The position numbers and the translations under genes are program-made. From Candidatus Terasakiella magnetica (lineage in GTDB: Bacteria > Pseudomonadota > Alphaproteobacteria > Rhodospirillales > Terasakiellaceae): DNA of 64,000 bases. The notes under the pieces are model-generated. The model made no database searches, was not told where the DNA came from, and saw only the letters and a program-made list of their open reading frames with translations. The stretch is taken from the NCBI RefSeq assembly GCF_900093605.1, contig NZ_FLYE01000044.1, positions 57,097 through 121,096 on the forward strand, written 5' to 3'. Below are positions 36,292 through 44,193 of the stretch, in pieces (the stretch's first letter is position 1; every line of letters starts with the position of its first letter).

Positions 36292-37470
36292 TTAACTGCT
36301 TAGGACCTTCACCAAAGAAGAGCGCGACAGCTGGCCTTTGAGGTCACCATTATCATTGACCACAGGCAGTGGGAAGTCCGTATCCAATGTATCGGGGATG
36401 ACTTCTTCAAGCACGCTATCTGGTGAAATGGGGTCAACCTGCTCGTAAATGTCATTACACAGCTTGTTGCCATAATCACCCTGTGGTGCATCTTCCAGCG
36501 TTTCTTGTAAAATCACCCCTTGATAGCCGTCATCATTGACGTAATAACCATAATCACCCTTTTCCTTTTTCATTTGGATAAGGGCTTCACCAATGGTTTC
36601 TGCCGTGATGCGACACGCAGGTGGCTTCATCACCGTTTCAACGGTAAGCGCACGGGCGCGGTTAACGTCTTTTACAAAAGCTTCCACATAATCGGTTGCC
36701 GGGTTGAGCAGGATTTCTTCTGGTGCACCTTGTTGGACCAGTTCACCATCTTTTAAAATGGCAATGCGATCACCAAGGCGCAGGGCTTCATCCAGATCGT
36801 GGGTAATAAAGACGATGGTTTTATGGAGTTTTTCCTGCAACTCAATTAGCTGGTCCTGCATTTCGGAGCGAATAAGCGGATCAAGGGCGGAAAACGCCTC
36901 ATCCATCAGCAAAATCTCAGCATCTGTGCAGAGCGCGCGGGCAAGGCCTACGCGTTGTTGTTGCCCACCAGAAAGCTGGCTTGGATATTGATCTTCATAT
37001 CCCGCTAAGCCAACAGTCTCTAACCATTCTTTAGCCTTTGTTTCACGCGTGGTTTTATCAACACCTTGAACAGACAGGCCATAGGCTACATTCTCAATCA
37101 CCGTGCGGTGAGGCATCAGGCCAAAACGTTGAAAGACCATGGACATTTTATGACGGCGAAAGGTTTCCAGCTCTTTGGCGGAAAAATCCATGACGTCTTT
37201 GCCCTCAACAATGATCTTACCTTCTGTTGGGTCAATCAAGCGGTTGAAGTGGCGGATCAAGGTTGATTTACCAGAGCCCGACAGGCCCATAATCACGAAA
37301 ATTTCACCTCTTTTAATATCAAGGTTGATATCTTTTAAGCCCAAAGTGTGGCCCGTTTCAGCCAGAATATCATCTTTGGATTTCCCTTGATGGACGAGCT
37401 CCATATACTGTTTTGGTGTGTTGCCAAACAGTTTGTAGAGGCCTTCAATTTTAATCAAACACTCAGGCAT
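36292..37470 (-). CDS. proV: Glycine betaine/proline ABC transporter ATPase ProV
   Basis: This 392-residue ATPase has Walker A GLSGSGKST at about 62-70, signature LSGGQQQR and Walker B ILLMDEAFSALD, followed by a C-terminal CBS-like region (about 280-390) with AETIGEALIQMKKEKGDYGYYV. The CBS tail is the ionic-strength/osmosensing module of ProV/OpuAA transporters. It overlaps proW by eight bases on the minus strand, so translation is coupled. Confidence 0.94.
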   Translation of the reverse strand: MPECLIKIEGLYKLFGNTPKQYMELVHQGKSKDDILAETGHTLGLKDINLDIKRGEIFVIMGLSGSGKSTLIRHFNRLIDPTEGKIIVEGKDVMDFSAKELETFRRHKMSMVFQRFGLMPHRTVIENVAYGLSVQGVDKTTRETKAKEWLETVGLAGYEDQYPSQLSGGQQQRVGLARALCTDAEILLMDEAFSALDPLIRSEMQDQLIELQEKLHKTIVFITHDLDEALRLGDRIAILKDGELVQQGAPEEILLNPATDYVEAFVKDVNRARALTVETVMKPPACRITAETIGEALIQMKKEKGDYGYYVNDDGYQGVILQETLEDAPQGDYGNKLCNDIYEQVDPISPDSVLEEVIPDTLDTDFPLPVVNDNGDLKGQLSRSSLVKVLSS

Positions 37471-38362
37471 GTTGATTGTCTCCTAAATGTTTTTGGGTGC
37501 GTTTGGCATAAGCCTGTGTCACACGGTCAAAAACAATGGCAAGGACTACAATGGCAAGACCATTGAGCAAGCCCATGGTGAAATACTGGTTGGTAATGGA
37601 TTTTAAAACAGGTTGACCAAGCCCTTTAACCCCGATCATGGAGGCAATCACCACCATGGCCAAGGCCATCATAATGGTTTGGTTGATGCCCGCCATAATG
37701 GTGGGCATGGCAAGGGGAAGCTGCACTTCCCACAGGCGTTGCGCCTTGCTTGCGCCATAAGCGGTTGCGGCCTCTAATACCTCTTTATCAACGAGGCGAA
37801 TACCAAGGTTGGTGAGGCGAATAACAGGGGGGATGGCATAGATCACAACGGCGATAACACCGGGCACCTTACCGATACCCAGCAACATCACCACAGGGAT
37901 GAGATACACAAAGGCCGGCATGGTCTGCATGATATCAAGGATTGGCGTGACAATGGCCTGCACCCGATCAGAGCGCGCCATCATAATGCCAATGGGGATG
38001 CCCACGGCAATGGAGATAAAGGTGCAGACCACAATGATGCTCATGGTGCGCATGGTGTTATCCCACATGCCAAAATAGCCAATGGCAAGGAAGGCAACGA
38101 TAACAGCGCCCGACATTTTCCACGAACGAGACGCCAGATAGACCAAGGCGGTGATGACGATCAAAACCACCCACCATGGTGTGGCGAGCAGGAGTTTTTC
38201 AAACCAGACAAGGAAATAGAGTAAAGGATCAAAGATACTTTCAATAATATCCCCGTAAGATCGTGAAAAGTCGCGATAGGCCCCATCCAGCCCTTTACGA
38301 ATGGCGATAAGGTCGCTACGCGCCATTTGCGGGAAGTCGGTGAGCCAAGATTTTTCAGCCAT
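37463..38362 (-). CDS. proW: Glycine betaine/proline ABC transporter permease ProW
   Basis: This 299-residue permease has a long soluble N-terminus and about six membrane helices. The binding-protein-dependent transport signature (EAATAYGASKAQRLWEVQLPLAMPTIMAGINQTIMMALAM) contains the EAA loop that contacts ProV. It lies between proX and proV in the usual X-W-V order on the minus strand. It would import compatible solutes at high osmolarity. Confidence 0.94.
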   Translation of the reverse strand: MAEKSWLTDFPQMARSDLIAIRKGLDGAYRDFSRSYGDIIESIFDPLLYFLVWFEKLLLATPWWVVLIVITALVYLASRSWKMSGAVIVAFLAIGYFGMWDNTMRTMSIIVVCTFISIAVGIPIGIMMARSDRVQAIVTPILDIMQTMPAFVYLIPVVMLLGIGKVPGVIAVVIYAIPPVIRLTNLGIRLVDKEVLEAATAYGASKAQRLWEVQLPLAMPTIMAGINQTIMMALAMVVIASMIGVKGLGQPVLKSITNQYFTMGLLNGLAIVVLAIVFDRVTQAYAKRTQKHLGDNQHA

Positions 38363-38391
38363 CAGTCTGTCTCAATTCGATTTATATAAAA

Positions 38392-38424
38392 GAAAAAAGG
38401 CCCCACCGCGAAGGATGGAGCCTT
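38392..38424 (-). terminator. Intercistronic hairpin/attenuator between proX and proW
   Basis: On the minus strand an AAGGCTCCA...GGGGCCTT hairpin is followed by a T-run. Because proX, the binding protein, is upstream, partial termination here would give more ProX than ProW/ProV, which suits the excess of binding protein that ABC uptake needs. Confidence 0.65.
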
Positions 38425-38430
38425 AATGTT

Positions 38431-39432
38431 TTAAAGGTTATTTGCTGCTTTTTTAAGTTTTGCAGCCGCATCACCAGAGACCCATTTGCTCCAGATTGCT
38501 TCATAATTTTTGATGAAATGCTCAGCCGCAATACCACCATCAGCCTGTTCTTCTTCTTTCCAGGCCAGCAGTTCGTTCATCTGTGCGTTGGTAAACGAAC
38601 GTTTGGTGAAATAGTCATAGGCTTGTGGGTTTTTGCTTGCAAAGTCGCTTGCAGTCACCGTGTAAACCGGTGAAGGCGGATACATGGATGTTTTTGGCTC
38701 TTCACAATCTTTTTGGGATAGGCAGCCTTTGAAATGTTCAGCATCTACACCAGAGCCGAAATCAACCATGACCATTTTATATTTACCCAGCACAGCCGTT
38801 GGGGCCCAGTAATAGCCAAACCATGGTTTTTCACCAGTGTAAGCCTTGGCAATAGAGCCGGATAAGCCAGCACCTGAACCTGGATCAACATAATCAAAAC
38901 CCGCATCAGCCAGTTTCAAAGATTTAAACAGGTGACCGGAAGAAATTTGGCAACCCCAACCCGCCGGGCAGCCATAAAAAGCGCCAAGATCTGGGTCTTC
39001 TGGGTGTTTAAACATTTTGGCATTTTTCATGATGCCTTCGATTGTAGCCAGTTCAGGGTTTTGTTTGACCAGATATTCCGGCACCCAGAAACCTTCTTCA
39101 CCGCCATCAGACAGGGATTTGCCCGCAATGCGCAGTTTCTTACCTTCACCGGCATCTTTAAAGATTTGCGGGAAAGAGTTTGTCCACATCTCAGGCGCCA
39201 CATCAGGCTCGCCTTTTTCAATCATGGACGTTCCTGTTGGCATTGTATCACCGGGAACCAGCTCGGCATCACAGCCATAGCCATTTTTCAGAATGAACAT
39301 ATCCACATTGGCCATAAGCTCAGCTGAGCTCCAGTTCATATCTGCAATGGTGACTTTGCCACAAGCTTCAGCCGCTTGTGATGTGGCCAGTGCTGCCACA
39401 AGGCTCATTGCCCCAATCATCATCTTCTTCAT
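38431..39432 (-). CDS. proX: Glycine betaine/proline-binding periplasmic protein ProX
   Basis: This 333-residue protein has a Sec signal peptide (cleavage near SQA-AEA) and a ProX/OpuAC-type ligand-binding domain: DMNWSSAELMANVD, a WTNSFP segment and aromatic residues (WFGYYWAP) that can form the cation-pi cage for quaternary ammonium ligands. It is the first gene of the proXWV operon. A terminator-like hairpin in its leader (39464-39493) may make expression conditional. Confidence 0.93.
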   Translation of the reverse strand: MKKMMIGAMSLVAALATSQAAEACGKVTIADMNWSSAELMANVDMFILKNGYGCDAELVPGDTMPTGTSMIEKGEPDVAPEMWTNSFPQIFKDAGEGKKLRIAGKSLSDGGEEGFWVPEYLVKQNPELATIEGIMKNAKMFKHPEDPDLGAFYGCPAGWGCQISSGHLFKSLKLADAGFDYVDPGSGAGLSGSIAKAYTGEKPWFGYYWAPTAVLGKYKMVMVDFGSGVDAEHFKGCLSQKDCEEPKTSMYPPSPVYTVTASDFASKNPQAYDYFTKRSFTNAQMNELLAWKEEEQADGGIAAEHFIKNYEAIWSKWVSGDAAAKLKKAANNL

Positions 39433-39463
39433 TAGCCGTCTCCCTGTTATTTTTCTTTCTAAT

Positions 39464-39493
39464 AAAAAAGCGAACCACTCATAAGGGGTTCGC
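39464..39493 (-). terminator. Terminator-like hairpin in the proX leader
   Basis: Positions 39487-39493 and 39470-39476 form a 7-base stem (GCGAACC/GGTTCGC) with a 10-base loop, followed on the minus strand by six T residues, only about 32 bases before the proX ATG. No gene lies upstream on this strand for over 600 bases, so it is either a leader attenuator, a 5'-end hairpin or the end of an unseen small RNA. Confidence 0.55.
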
Positions 39494-39503
39494 AGATAAA
39501 TAA

Positions 39504-39532
39504 AAGCTAGGAGCTTACAGGCAGTCTGTCAA
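39504..39532 (-). promoter_or_regulatory. Candidate sigma-70 promoter for proXWV
   Basis: Read on the minus strand, a perfect TTGACA (39532-39527) is followed after 17 bases by TAGCTT (39509-39504), a weak -10. Transcription would start just before the leader hairpin at 39464-39493. Confidence 0.4.
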
Positions 39533-40122
39533 TAATCAATATATGAAATTATAATTGACGCATTGGTGTTGTTAATCAAATTACATAATGTTTATTTAAT
39601 GCAATAGTTATTATGAAGTATTGTTTTTGGTGAAATGCGTTTTTTTTTGTTTTATTAATGATTTAATTACCAAATAAAAACCTTACTTTTACTTATGAGT
39701 ATTTAATTTATTTCAATTTGTTTTTTTATACTTAGATGGTTACTTGTTTTGCGAAGTATGGCTTTAGGGGCGTGAAAATGCCAAACAATAAGCTGAGCTT
39801 TTGTTGGGTTAAAATAGATGTAATTTTCAGAGAATAAAAGAACTGGAGTGGGCGAAGTCGATCTTTAAGTGATTCTGCTGTCTCCTACATGTATCAATTT
39901 CACTTGCTTTGTGAGTTTAGCCTTGTCCACCTATTCAGGAAGGTTCATCCTGTTGTGGTTAAATTAATTAGATAAATTCGTATAAGCTAAAGTTATAAAA
40001 CCCCGTATTACCATTAGGGTTGATTGCGAACACAGCTTAAACCTAGCAAATTAGTCGTATTGAAGTTAAGGGTAGAGAGAATGCTCTTACCATATACCGT
40101 CTAAAAGAAATGAGGCACTTTG
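39533..40122. other. AT-rich intergenic region with a degenerate tRNA-Gly remnant
   Basis: This stretch contains no convincing gene on either strand. It is visibly AT-rich, with several T-runs. It includes the decayed tRNA-Gly 3'-end copy at about 39843 and, near the end, the leader of the acr3 gene. No clear ArsR operator was found. Confidence 0.6.
39843..39863 (-). repeat. Degenerate tRNA-Gly 3'-end copy (probable old attachment site)
   Basis: CTGGAGTGGGCGAAG at 39843-39857 matches the 3' end of the tRNA-Gly repeat (CTGGAGCGGGCGAAG) at 14 of 15 positions, then a four-base deletion rejoins at TCGA. About 11 bases further on, TGATTCTGCTGTCT resembles TGATTCTATTGTCT just inside the left end of the 4-kb element (from about 41285). 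Together these suggest an older left attachment site left by a related insertion, now decayed. Confidence 0.5.
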
Positions 40123-41139
40123 ATGGGGCTATTTGAACGATACTTAACCATATGGGTTGGCCTGTGTATTTTGGCAGGTGTGTTGTTGGGAAATCTATTT
40201 CCGCCCGTATTTTCAGCTATTGCAGCCCTTGAATTTGCTCATGTAAATCTTGTTGTGGCGGTCCTCATCTGGGTGATGATTTATCCTATGATGGTGCAAA
40301 TTGATTTTTCGTCGATCAAAGACATTGGACGAAAACCCAAAGGTCTGGTTCTCACGGTCATCATCAATTGGTTGATTAAACCCTTCACTATGGCTGGTTT
40401 GGGGTGGTTGTTCTTCAAGGTTCTTTTTGCAGATTGGGTCGATCCACAATCGGCTGAACAATATATCGCAGGCATGATTTTATTAGGGGTTGCTCCATGC
40501 ACTGCCATGGTTTTTGTATGGAGCCAACTGACCAAAGGTGATCCGAACTACACTTTGGTGCAAGTCTCGGTAAATGACATTATCATGGTCTTTGCCTTTG
40601 CCCCCATTGCAGCATTCTTACTTGGTGTAACTGATATTCACGTCCCATGGGAAACATTGCTACTGTCGGTCATTCTTTATGTCGTATTTCCATTGTTGAT
40701 GGGGGTCGTTACCCGCAAGAAATTAGAGCGCAGAGATGATGAAGATCGTCTGACAAATTTTGTTCAAAAAATTAAACCGTGGTCAGTCGTAGGGTTGCTC
40801 TCAACGGTGATTCTTCTGTTTGGCTTTCAAGCAGAAACCATCATTGCCCAACCTCAGACAATTTTTCTAATAGCAATACCATTAACACTGCAAACCTATG
40901 GAATCTTTATCATTGCATATCTTGGGGCAAAGGCATTGAAGCTGTCCCATAATATTGCTGCTCCTGCTGCGTTGATCGGAACATCAAATTTCTTTGAGCT
41001 TGCCGTTGCTGTAGCAATTTCTCTGTTTGGCTTACATTCGGGTGCGGCATTGGCAACCGTGGTGGGCGTGCTGGTAGAAGTCCCAGTTATGTTATCTTTG
41101 GTATTCATCGCCAATAAGACGAAACATTGGTTTGAATAG
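40123..41139 (+). CDS. ACR3-family arsenite exporter
   Basis: This inner-membrane protein of about 338 residues has ten predicted helices. ACR3 features include [19 protein letters not shown] at the N-terminus, the MMVQIDF segment, and [32 protein letters not shown] with the conserved Cys of arsenite permeases. It would extrude As(III) or Sb(III) by proton exchange. The ATG at 40123 follows GAGGCAC; a TTG three bases upstream is also in frame. No arsR, arsC or arsH accompanies it. It sits between a decayed and an intact tRNA-Gly attachment site, so it was probably acquired. Confidence 0.88.
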   Translation: MGLFERYLTIWVGLCILAGVLLGNLFPPVFSAIAALEFAHVNLVVAVLIWVMIYPMMVQIDFSSIKDIGRKPKGLVLTVIINWLIKPFTMAGLGWLFFKVLFADWVDPQSAEQYIAGMILLGVAPCTAMVFVWSQLTKGDPNYTLVQVSVNDIIMVFAFAPIAAFLLGVTDIHVPWETLLLSVILYVVFPLLMGVVTRKKLERRDDEDRLTNFVQKIKPWSVVGLLSTVILLFGFQAETIIAQPQTIFLIAIPLTLQTYGIFIIAYLGAKALKLSHNIAAPAALIGTSNFFELAVAVAISLFGLHSGAALATVVGVLVEVPVMLSLVFIANKTKHWFE

Positions 41140-41226
41140 TGGCTTTAGGCATCACTTTAGACATCACTATGAGCCTTTAAACAATATGAACTGTTTAACC
41201 TCAATGTCTTACATGTGATATTTTGG

Positions 41227-41276
41227 AAAAGCTGGAGCGGGCGAAGGGAATCGAACCCTCGTGTACAGCTTGGGAA
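41227..41276. repeat. Left attachment site attL (50-bp direct repeat)
   Basis: The sequence is identical to 45291-45340 over 50 bases. It includes the tRNA-Gly 3' half from the anticodon through CCA plus a few trailing bases. The 5' half of a tRNA is absent, so this copy is not a functional gene. Sequence after the repeat (TAAACTG...) belongs to the element. Confidence 0.9.
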
Positions 41277-41379
41277 TAAACTGTTGATTCTATTGTCTTT
41301 TTTACACTCTTATTCACCTTTTAGAATCAAAGTGTTAGCTAAAATGAAATCATAAAATAGAAATAAAAAATCAAAAAAA

Positions 41380-41390
41380 TGATTCAAAAA
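41380..41390 (+). repeat. Left-arm copy of the TGATTCAAAAA motif
   Basis: This 11-base motif recurs at 45195-45204 and 45206-45216 near the right end, between the integrase start and attR. Such repeated motifs inside both ends of an integrating element are candidates for arm-type integrase binding sites. Only one clear copy is present on the left. Confidence 0.35.
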
Positions 41391-41537
41391 TATTCCAAAG
41401 GTATTAACCCATATAAGTGATGCCACTAATCTAATAAAATATTTATAATGTGGCTTCTGGTTGTTCTTGATAGAACAAAATGGAGTATGCCATAAATGGC
41501 GTAGAATGGGGTTAATAAATCATATAAGGGTTTAGGT

Positions 41538-41828
41538 GTGCCAACTGACGGTATTAAGATTCTTGATGAATGGGCTTATCAATATAACCAAATGACCGAG
41601 GGTGTTATTGGTGAGCATAATGGTCATTGGAATGTTGATAAAGCTATGGCTGACTTCAAAGATATCATACTTGATTGTTGTGATAGCTGCCGTTCTGACT
41701 ACGAAACCTTGATTCCAAAGTTCAAAGGCTATGTAGCCGATAAAGATTATGACAAAGCAAAGGTAGTTGGAATGGAACTCCAATCACTCATAGTGAAAGC
41801 GGTTCAACATAAGTTCCCAAATATCTAA
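41538..41828 (+). CDS. Element small protein, unknown (96 aa)
   Basis: This 96-residue acidic helical protein (GTG start preceded by AAGGGTTTAGG) has no recognised family. It contains a CCDSC cluster of three cysteines near residue 47. It converges on the small recombinase, their stop codons overlapping. It lies just inside the left end of the element. Confidence 0.5.
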   Translation: MPTDGIKILDEWAYQYNQMTEGVIGEHNGHWNVDKAMADFKDIILDCCDSCRSDYETLIPKFKGYVADKDYDKAKVVGMELQSLIVKAVQHKFPNI

Positions 41829-42388
41829 ATCAACTGCACGGCTTGTTCCAACTGTGAATCACGAACATCAACATATTGGGCGGTCGTACTGATATGGCTA
41901 TGACCCATCAATCGTTGGATTACACGAATACCAATACCTTTATCGGCTAAGGTCGTGGCGAATGTGCGACGACCTGAATGGCTACTGGCACCCTTGATAC
42001 CTGCTTGCTCATAGATGCGACCCAATAGCATACAAATGCTATGGCGGCTGAATGAACCCTTCTGACCAAAAAATAACGGCTGGCTATCAACGCGAACGGT
42101 TATTGATTCCAAATATGATTTAAGTTCCTTGCGCAACTTGTCTGATACAAAAATGACCCGCGCGTCATTACCCTTGGTCTGTGTCTTGTTAAGGACAATG
42201 CGGTCTTGAACTTTATCATCTACGGCAATGTCTGATACACGTAATGACGCAATCTCAATCGCTCTTAAGCCTGCTAAATAACTCAACATAAATATTGCAC
42301 GGTTGCGTTCGGCGTGGCGGTTCGTGGCAATCATCGCCAACACTTGCTTCACTTCTTGTTCGCTTAATACTTTAGCTTGCTTGCTCAT
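41825..42388 (-). CDS. Single-domain tyrosine recombinase (XerC/FimB-like)
   Basis: This 187-residue protein is almost only a tyrosine recombinase catalytic domain. The catalytic set is complete: Arg42 (AGLRAIEI), Lys72 (TKGND), His137-x-x-Arg140 (HSGRR), His163 (GHSH) and Tyr172 (QYVDV). The N-terminal core-binding domain is largely missing, as in the short FimB/FimE-type recombinases. It could resolve dimers, excise the element or invert DNA. It is a different protein from the integrase at the other end of the element. Confidence 0.9.
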   Translation of the reverse strand: MSKQAKVLSEQEVKQVLAMIATNRHAERNRAIFMLSYLAGLRAIEIASLRVSDIAVDDKVQDRIVLNKTQTKGNDARVIFVSDKLRKELKSYLESITVRVDSQPLFFGQKGSFSRHSICMLLGRIYEQAGIKGASSHSGRRTFATTLADKGIGIRVIQRLMGHSHISTTAQYVDVRDSQLEQAVQLI

Positions 42389-42511
42389 AACTTAAATCCA
42401 AACCATTCACTACTTCATTTTATTAAGTGTATTATAACATTATTAAGATGTATATACAAACTATACTGACAAAACCTGTGTATTACTGCGTGATTTATAG
42501 CAAAGATACAA

Positions 42512-42844
42512 ATGATAACATTTTTATACTTAATAAATACTGGTATGCGATTATATGAAATACTTGGTCATAGCTGTGGAAATGGTATCCACTATGACCC
42601 ATCCAAAAAAACAATACGAACTGACAAAAAGAAAATGGCAAAGATTACATTGCGTGGATTGCGCAAAATGAACTTGCTCAAAAAACGCCAAAAGCGATTG
42701 GACCTCAAAAAATCAAAGCTCTTGGGTGTTATGTATGGAACTGGTTCTGATTCATCTGAAACTGATTTAGCTGCTGCTGACGAACTCAAAAATCAATCTC
42801 ATATTGATAAGTTGGCTATGAACTATATTAAGAAATCATTCTGA
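42512..42844 (+). CDS. Small basic element ORF with recombinase-like N-terminus
   Basis: This 110-residue ORF opens with FLYLINTGMRLYEIL, which matches the Arg-containing catalytic motif (TGMRxxEI) of tyrosine recombinases, then continues with unrelated basic sequence (LRKMNLLKKRQKRLDLKKSK) and a polar C-terminus. The N-terminus may be a decayed remnant of a third recombinase, with the real small gene starting at an internal ATG such as 42635. No family is recognised for the C-terminal part. Confidence 0.4.
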   Translation: MITFLYLINTGMRLYEILGHSCGNGIHYDPSKKTIRTDKKKMAKITLRGLRKMNLLKKRQKRLDLKKSKLLGVMYGTGSDSSETDLAAADELKNQSHIDKLAMNYIKKSF

Positions 42845-42975
42845 ATATTATTAACTTTATAGTTAGACTCTTTTTAATGATTGTTGTCTCTGCATTGTTT
42901 TTAGGTTTTAGATAATACCTTCCAATAAACACTACCCATTGATAGCATTTTTTAAGTTGATATATATGAAAATGA

Positions 42976-43004
42976 ACACGGTGCGATACCTTAAACAACC
43001 GTGT
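42976..43004. terminator. Hairpin after the HUH Rep-like gene
   Basis: ACACGGT and ACCGTGT form a 7-base stem with a 15-base loop, 15 bases past the end of the minus-strand Rep-like gene. A T-rich run is weak on both sides. It might be a terminator or a structured origin (HUH proteins nick hairpins), which cannot be decided from sequence. Confidence 0.4.
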
Positions 43005-43018
43005 ATTATCTTCGTTTT

Positions 43019-43621
43019 TTAGGTCAATGACTTCCCATCGTCATTGCATTGCCATAGCGTGTTTAAGCATATGGCTTCGGGGTTTAGCTTCGTCATCGTT
43101 TTAGAAAAATAGGTTATCCATTGTTCGGGTGAATGACCCAATGTTGGATTATTGGGTTCTTCAATCTGATAACGGTATGGCGTGATATCACGATTGAATG
43201 GAACCGTTGATTCCCATACTTCACCCATCATCAATCTAAAGCGGTCAATGTTCGTGAATGCTTTATTGGCGAACCCGTTGGACGGAACTTTTATGATGCC
43301 GTGAATATGATAGTTGTTATTATTAGCACCGTGCTCAATAGCATTGATACGCTGACACCGTCGGGGCTTCCTATGCCGTGAATGACCGCCATAAACTTTT
43401 TTATCTATAGCGTTGAAAAATATCTTCGTCATATTCATCACCCATTCACGGTTTTTATCACCGCTTGGAAAGGTGAATGTATAAGCTAAAGCGTTGCCCC
43501 AACCCTCATTGTTCAACCATTCTATAAGGTCGGACCGTAGTCGTTTATTGTTAATGTAGGATTGTTCTTTAGGAATATTCCCTTCGTAGTCTTCCCATTT
43601 TTTATTCTTATTGTTGTTCAT
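43019..43621 (-). CDS. HUH-type replication/relaxase-like protein (Rep-like)
   Basis: This 200-residue protein has the three expected motifs of rolling-circle HUH endonucleases in order: motif I-like ALAYTFTFPSGD (about 44-55), motif II YHIHGIIKV with His105-x-His107, and motif III WITYFSK with Tyr171 and Lys174 (YxxK). A basic stretch RHRKPRRCQR lies between motifs I and II. It would nick one DNA strand at an origin and start rolling-circle replication of the excised element. The protein is short and has no helicase domain. Function is inferred from motif order. Confidence 0.6.
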   Translation of the reverse strand: MNNNKNKKWEDYEGNIPKEQSYINNKRLRSDLIEWLNNEGWGNALAYTFTFPSGDKNREWVMNMTKIFFNAIDKKVYGGHSRHRKPRRCQRINAIEHGANNNNYHIHGIIKVPSNGFANKAFTNIDRFRLMMGEVWESTVPFNRDITPYRYQIEEPNNPTLGHSPEQWITYFSKTMTKLNPEAICLNTLWQCNDDGKSLT

Positions 43622-43739
43622 TTTTAATAAATACCATTGTTATCTTGTATAATACCAAATGGCTGACCTGCTATTCAATATTTAACAATCGTATTTATGA
43701 TGATTGCTACAAAAGTAGCTCAAAACAATGGAATAAAAA

Positions 43740-44030
43740 ATGAACTATCTGAACTATACATTCACCATATTAAAGGAATGCGGGTTGGTCTCTGGCTGGA
43801 ATGATTACTCAAAAAGGTATCTTAAAAAATGTGAAAGTTATGCTCGGTCATATCGTGCGCGTGGAAAAGATTTACCATTGCCGACAATGATTGTTCTGAC
43901 TGCATCGGTGGATAAAACTGCGAATAATCTACTGGCTTCAAATGTTGGTAGGGTCGCTGGTGAAGAACTCAAACAACTGGCTATGGATTTATCCATTGCT
44001 GTTTATGACAAAGCTTTATCGTCATCTTGA
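43740..44030 (+). CDS. Element small protein, unknown (96 aa)
   Basis: This 96-residue predicted helical protein starts MNYLNYTFTILKECGLVSG. No family is recognised. It diverges from the HUH gene and overlaps, on the opposite strand, the 51-residue ORF at 44003-44158, so at most one of the two may be expressed from this segment. A weak A-rich leader precedes the ATG. Confidence 0.4.
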   Translation: MNYLNYTFTILKECGLVSGWNDYSKRYLKKCESYARSYRARGKDLPLPTMIVLTASVDKTANNLLASNVGRVAGEELKQLAMDLSIAVYDKALSSS

Positions 44031-44158
44031 TTAGGCGTTGGTAGCAACCCCATAGCCATCAACCTCAACTCAATCTGCTCTGAATAACATTCATCACGGG
44101 CTGGCAACATTGGCATTCGGTAGTCTTGGTCTATGTCTTGTTGGTCTAAGTCGTTCAT
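44003..44158 (-). CDS. Possible small acidic ORF next to integrase (51 aa)
   Basis: A 51-residue ORF (MNDLDQQDIDQDYRM start) lies 35 bases downstream of the integrase stop on the same strand. It is acidic and overlaps the convergent 96-residue ORF at 43740-44030. Its position and size would suit a small regulator or excisionase, but it has no recognisable DNA-binding motif. The support is weak. Confidence 0.35.
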   Translation of the reverse strand: MNDLDQQDIDQDYRMPMLPARDECYSEQIELRLMAMGLLPTPNQDDDKALS

Positions 44159-44193
44159 AAGCGTGTCTCACTATCTATACATTGAACTGTTAT

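Noticed and set aside
41227..41276. A second tRNA-Gly gene
   Set aside because: Only the 3' half is present; there is no 5' acceptor strand or D-arm, so it is an attachment-site copy.
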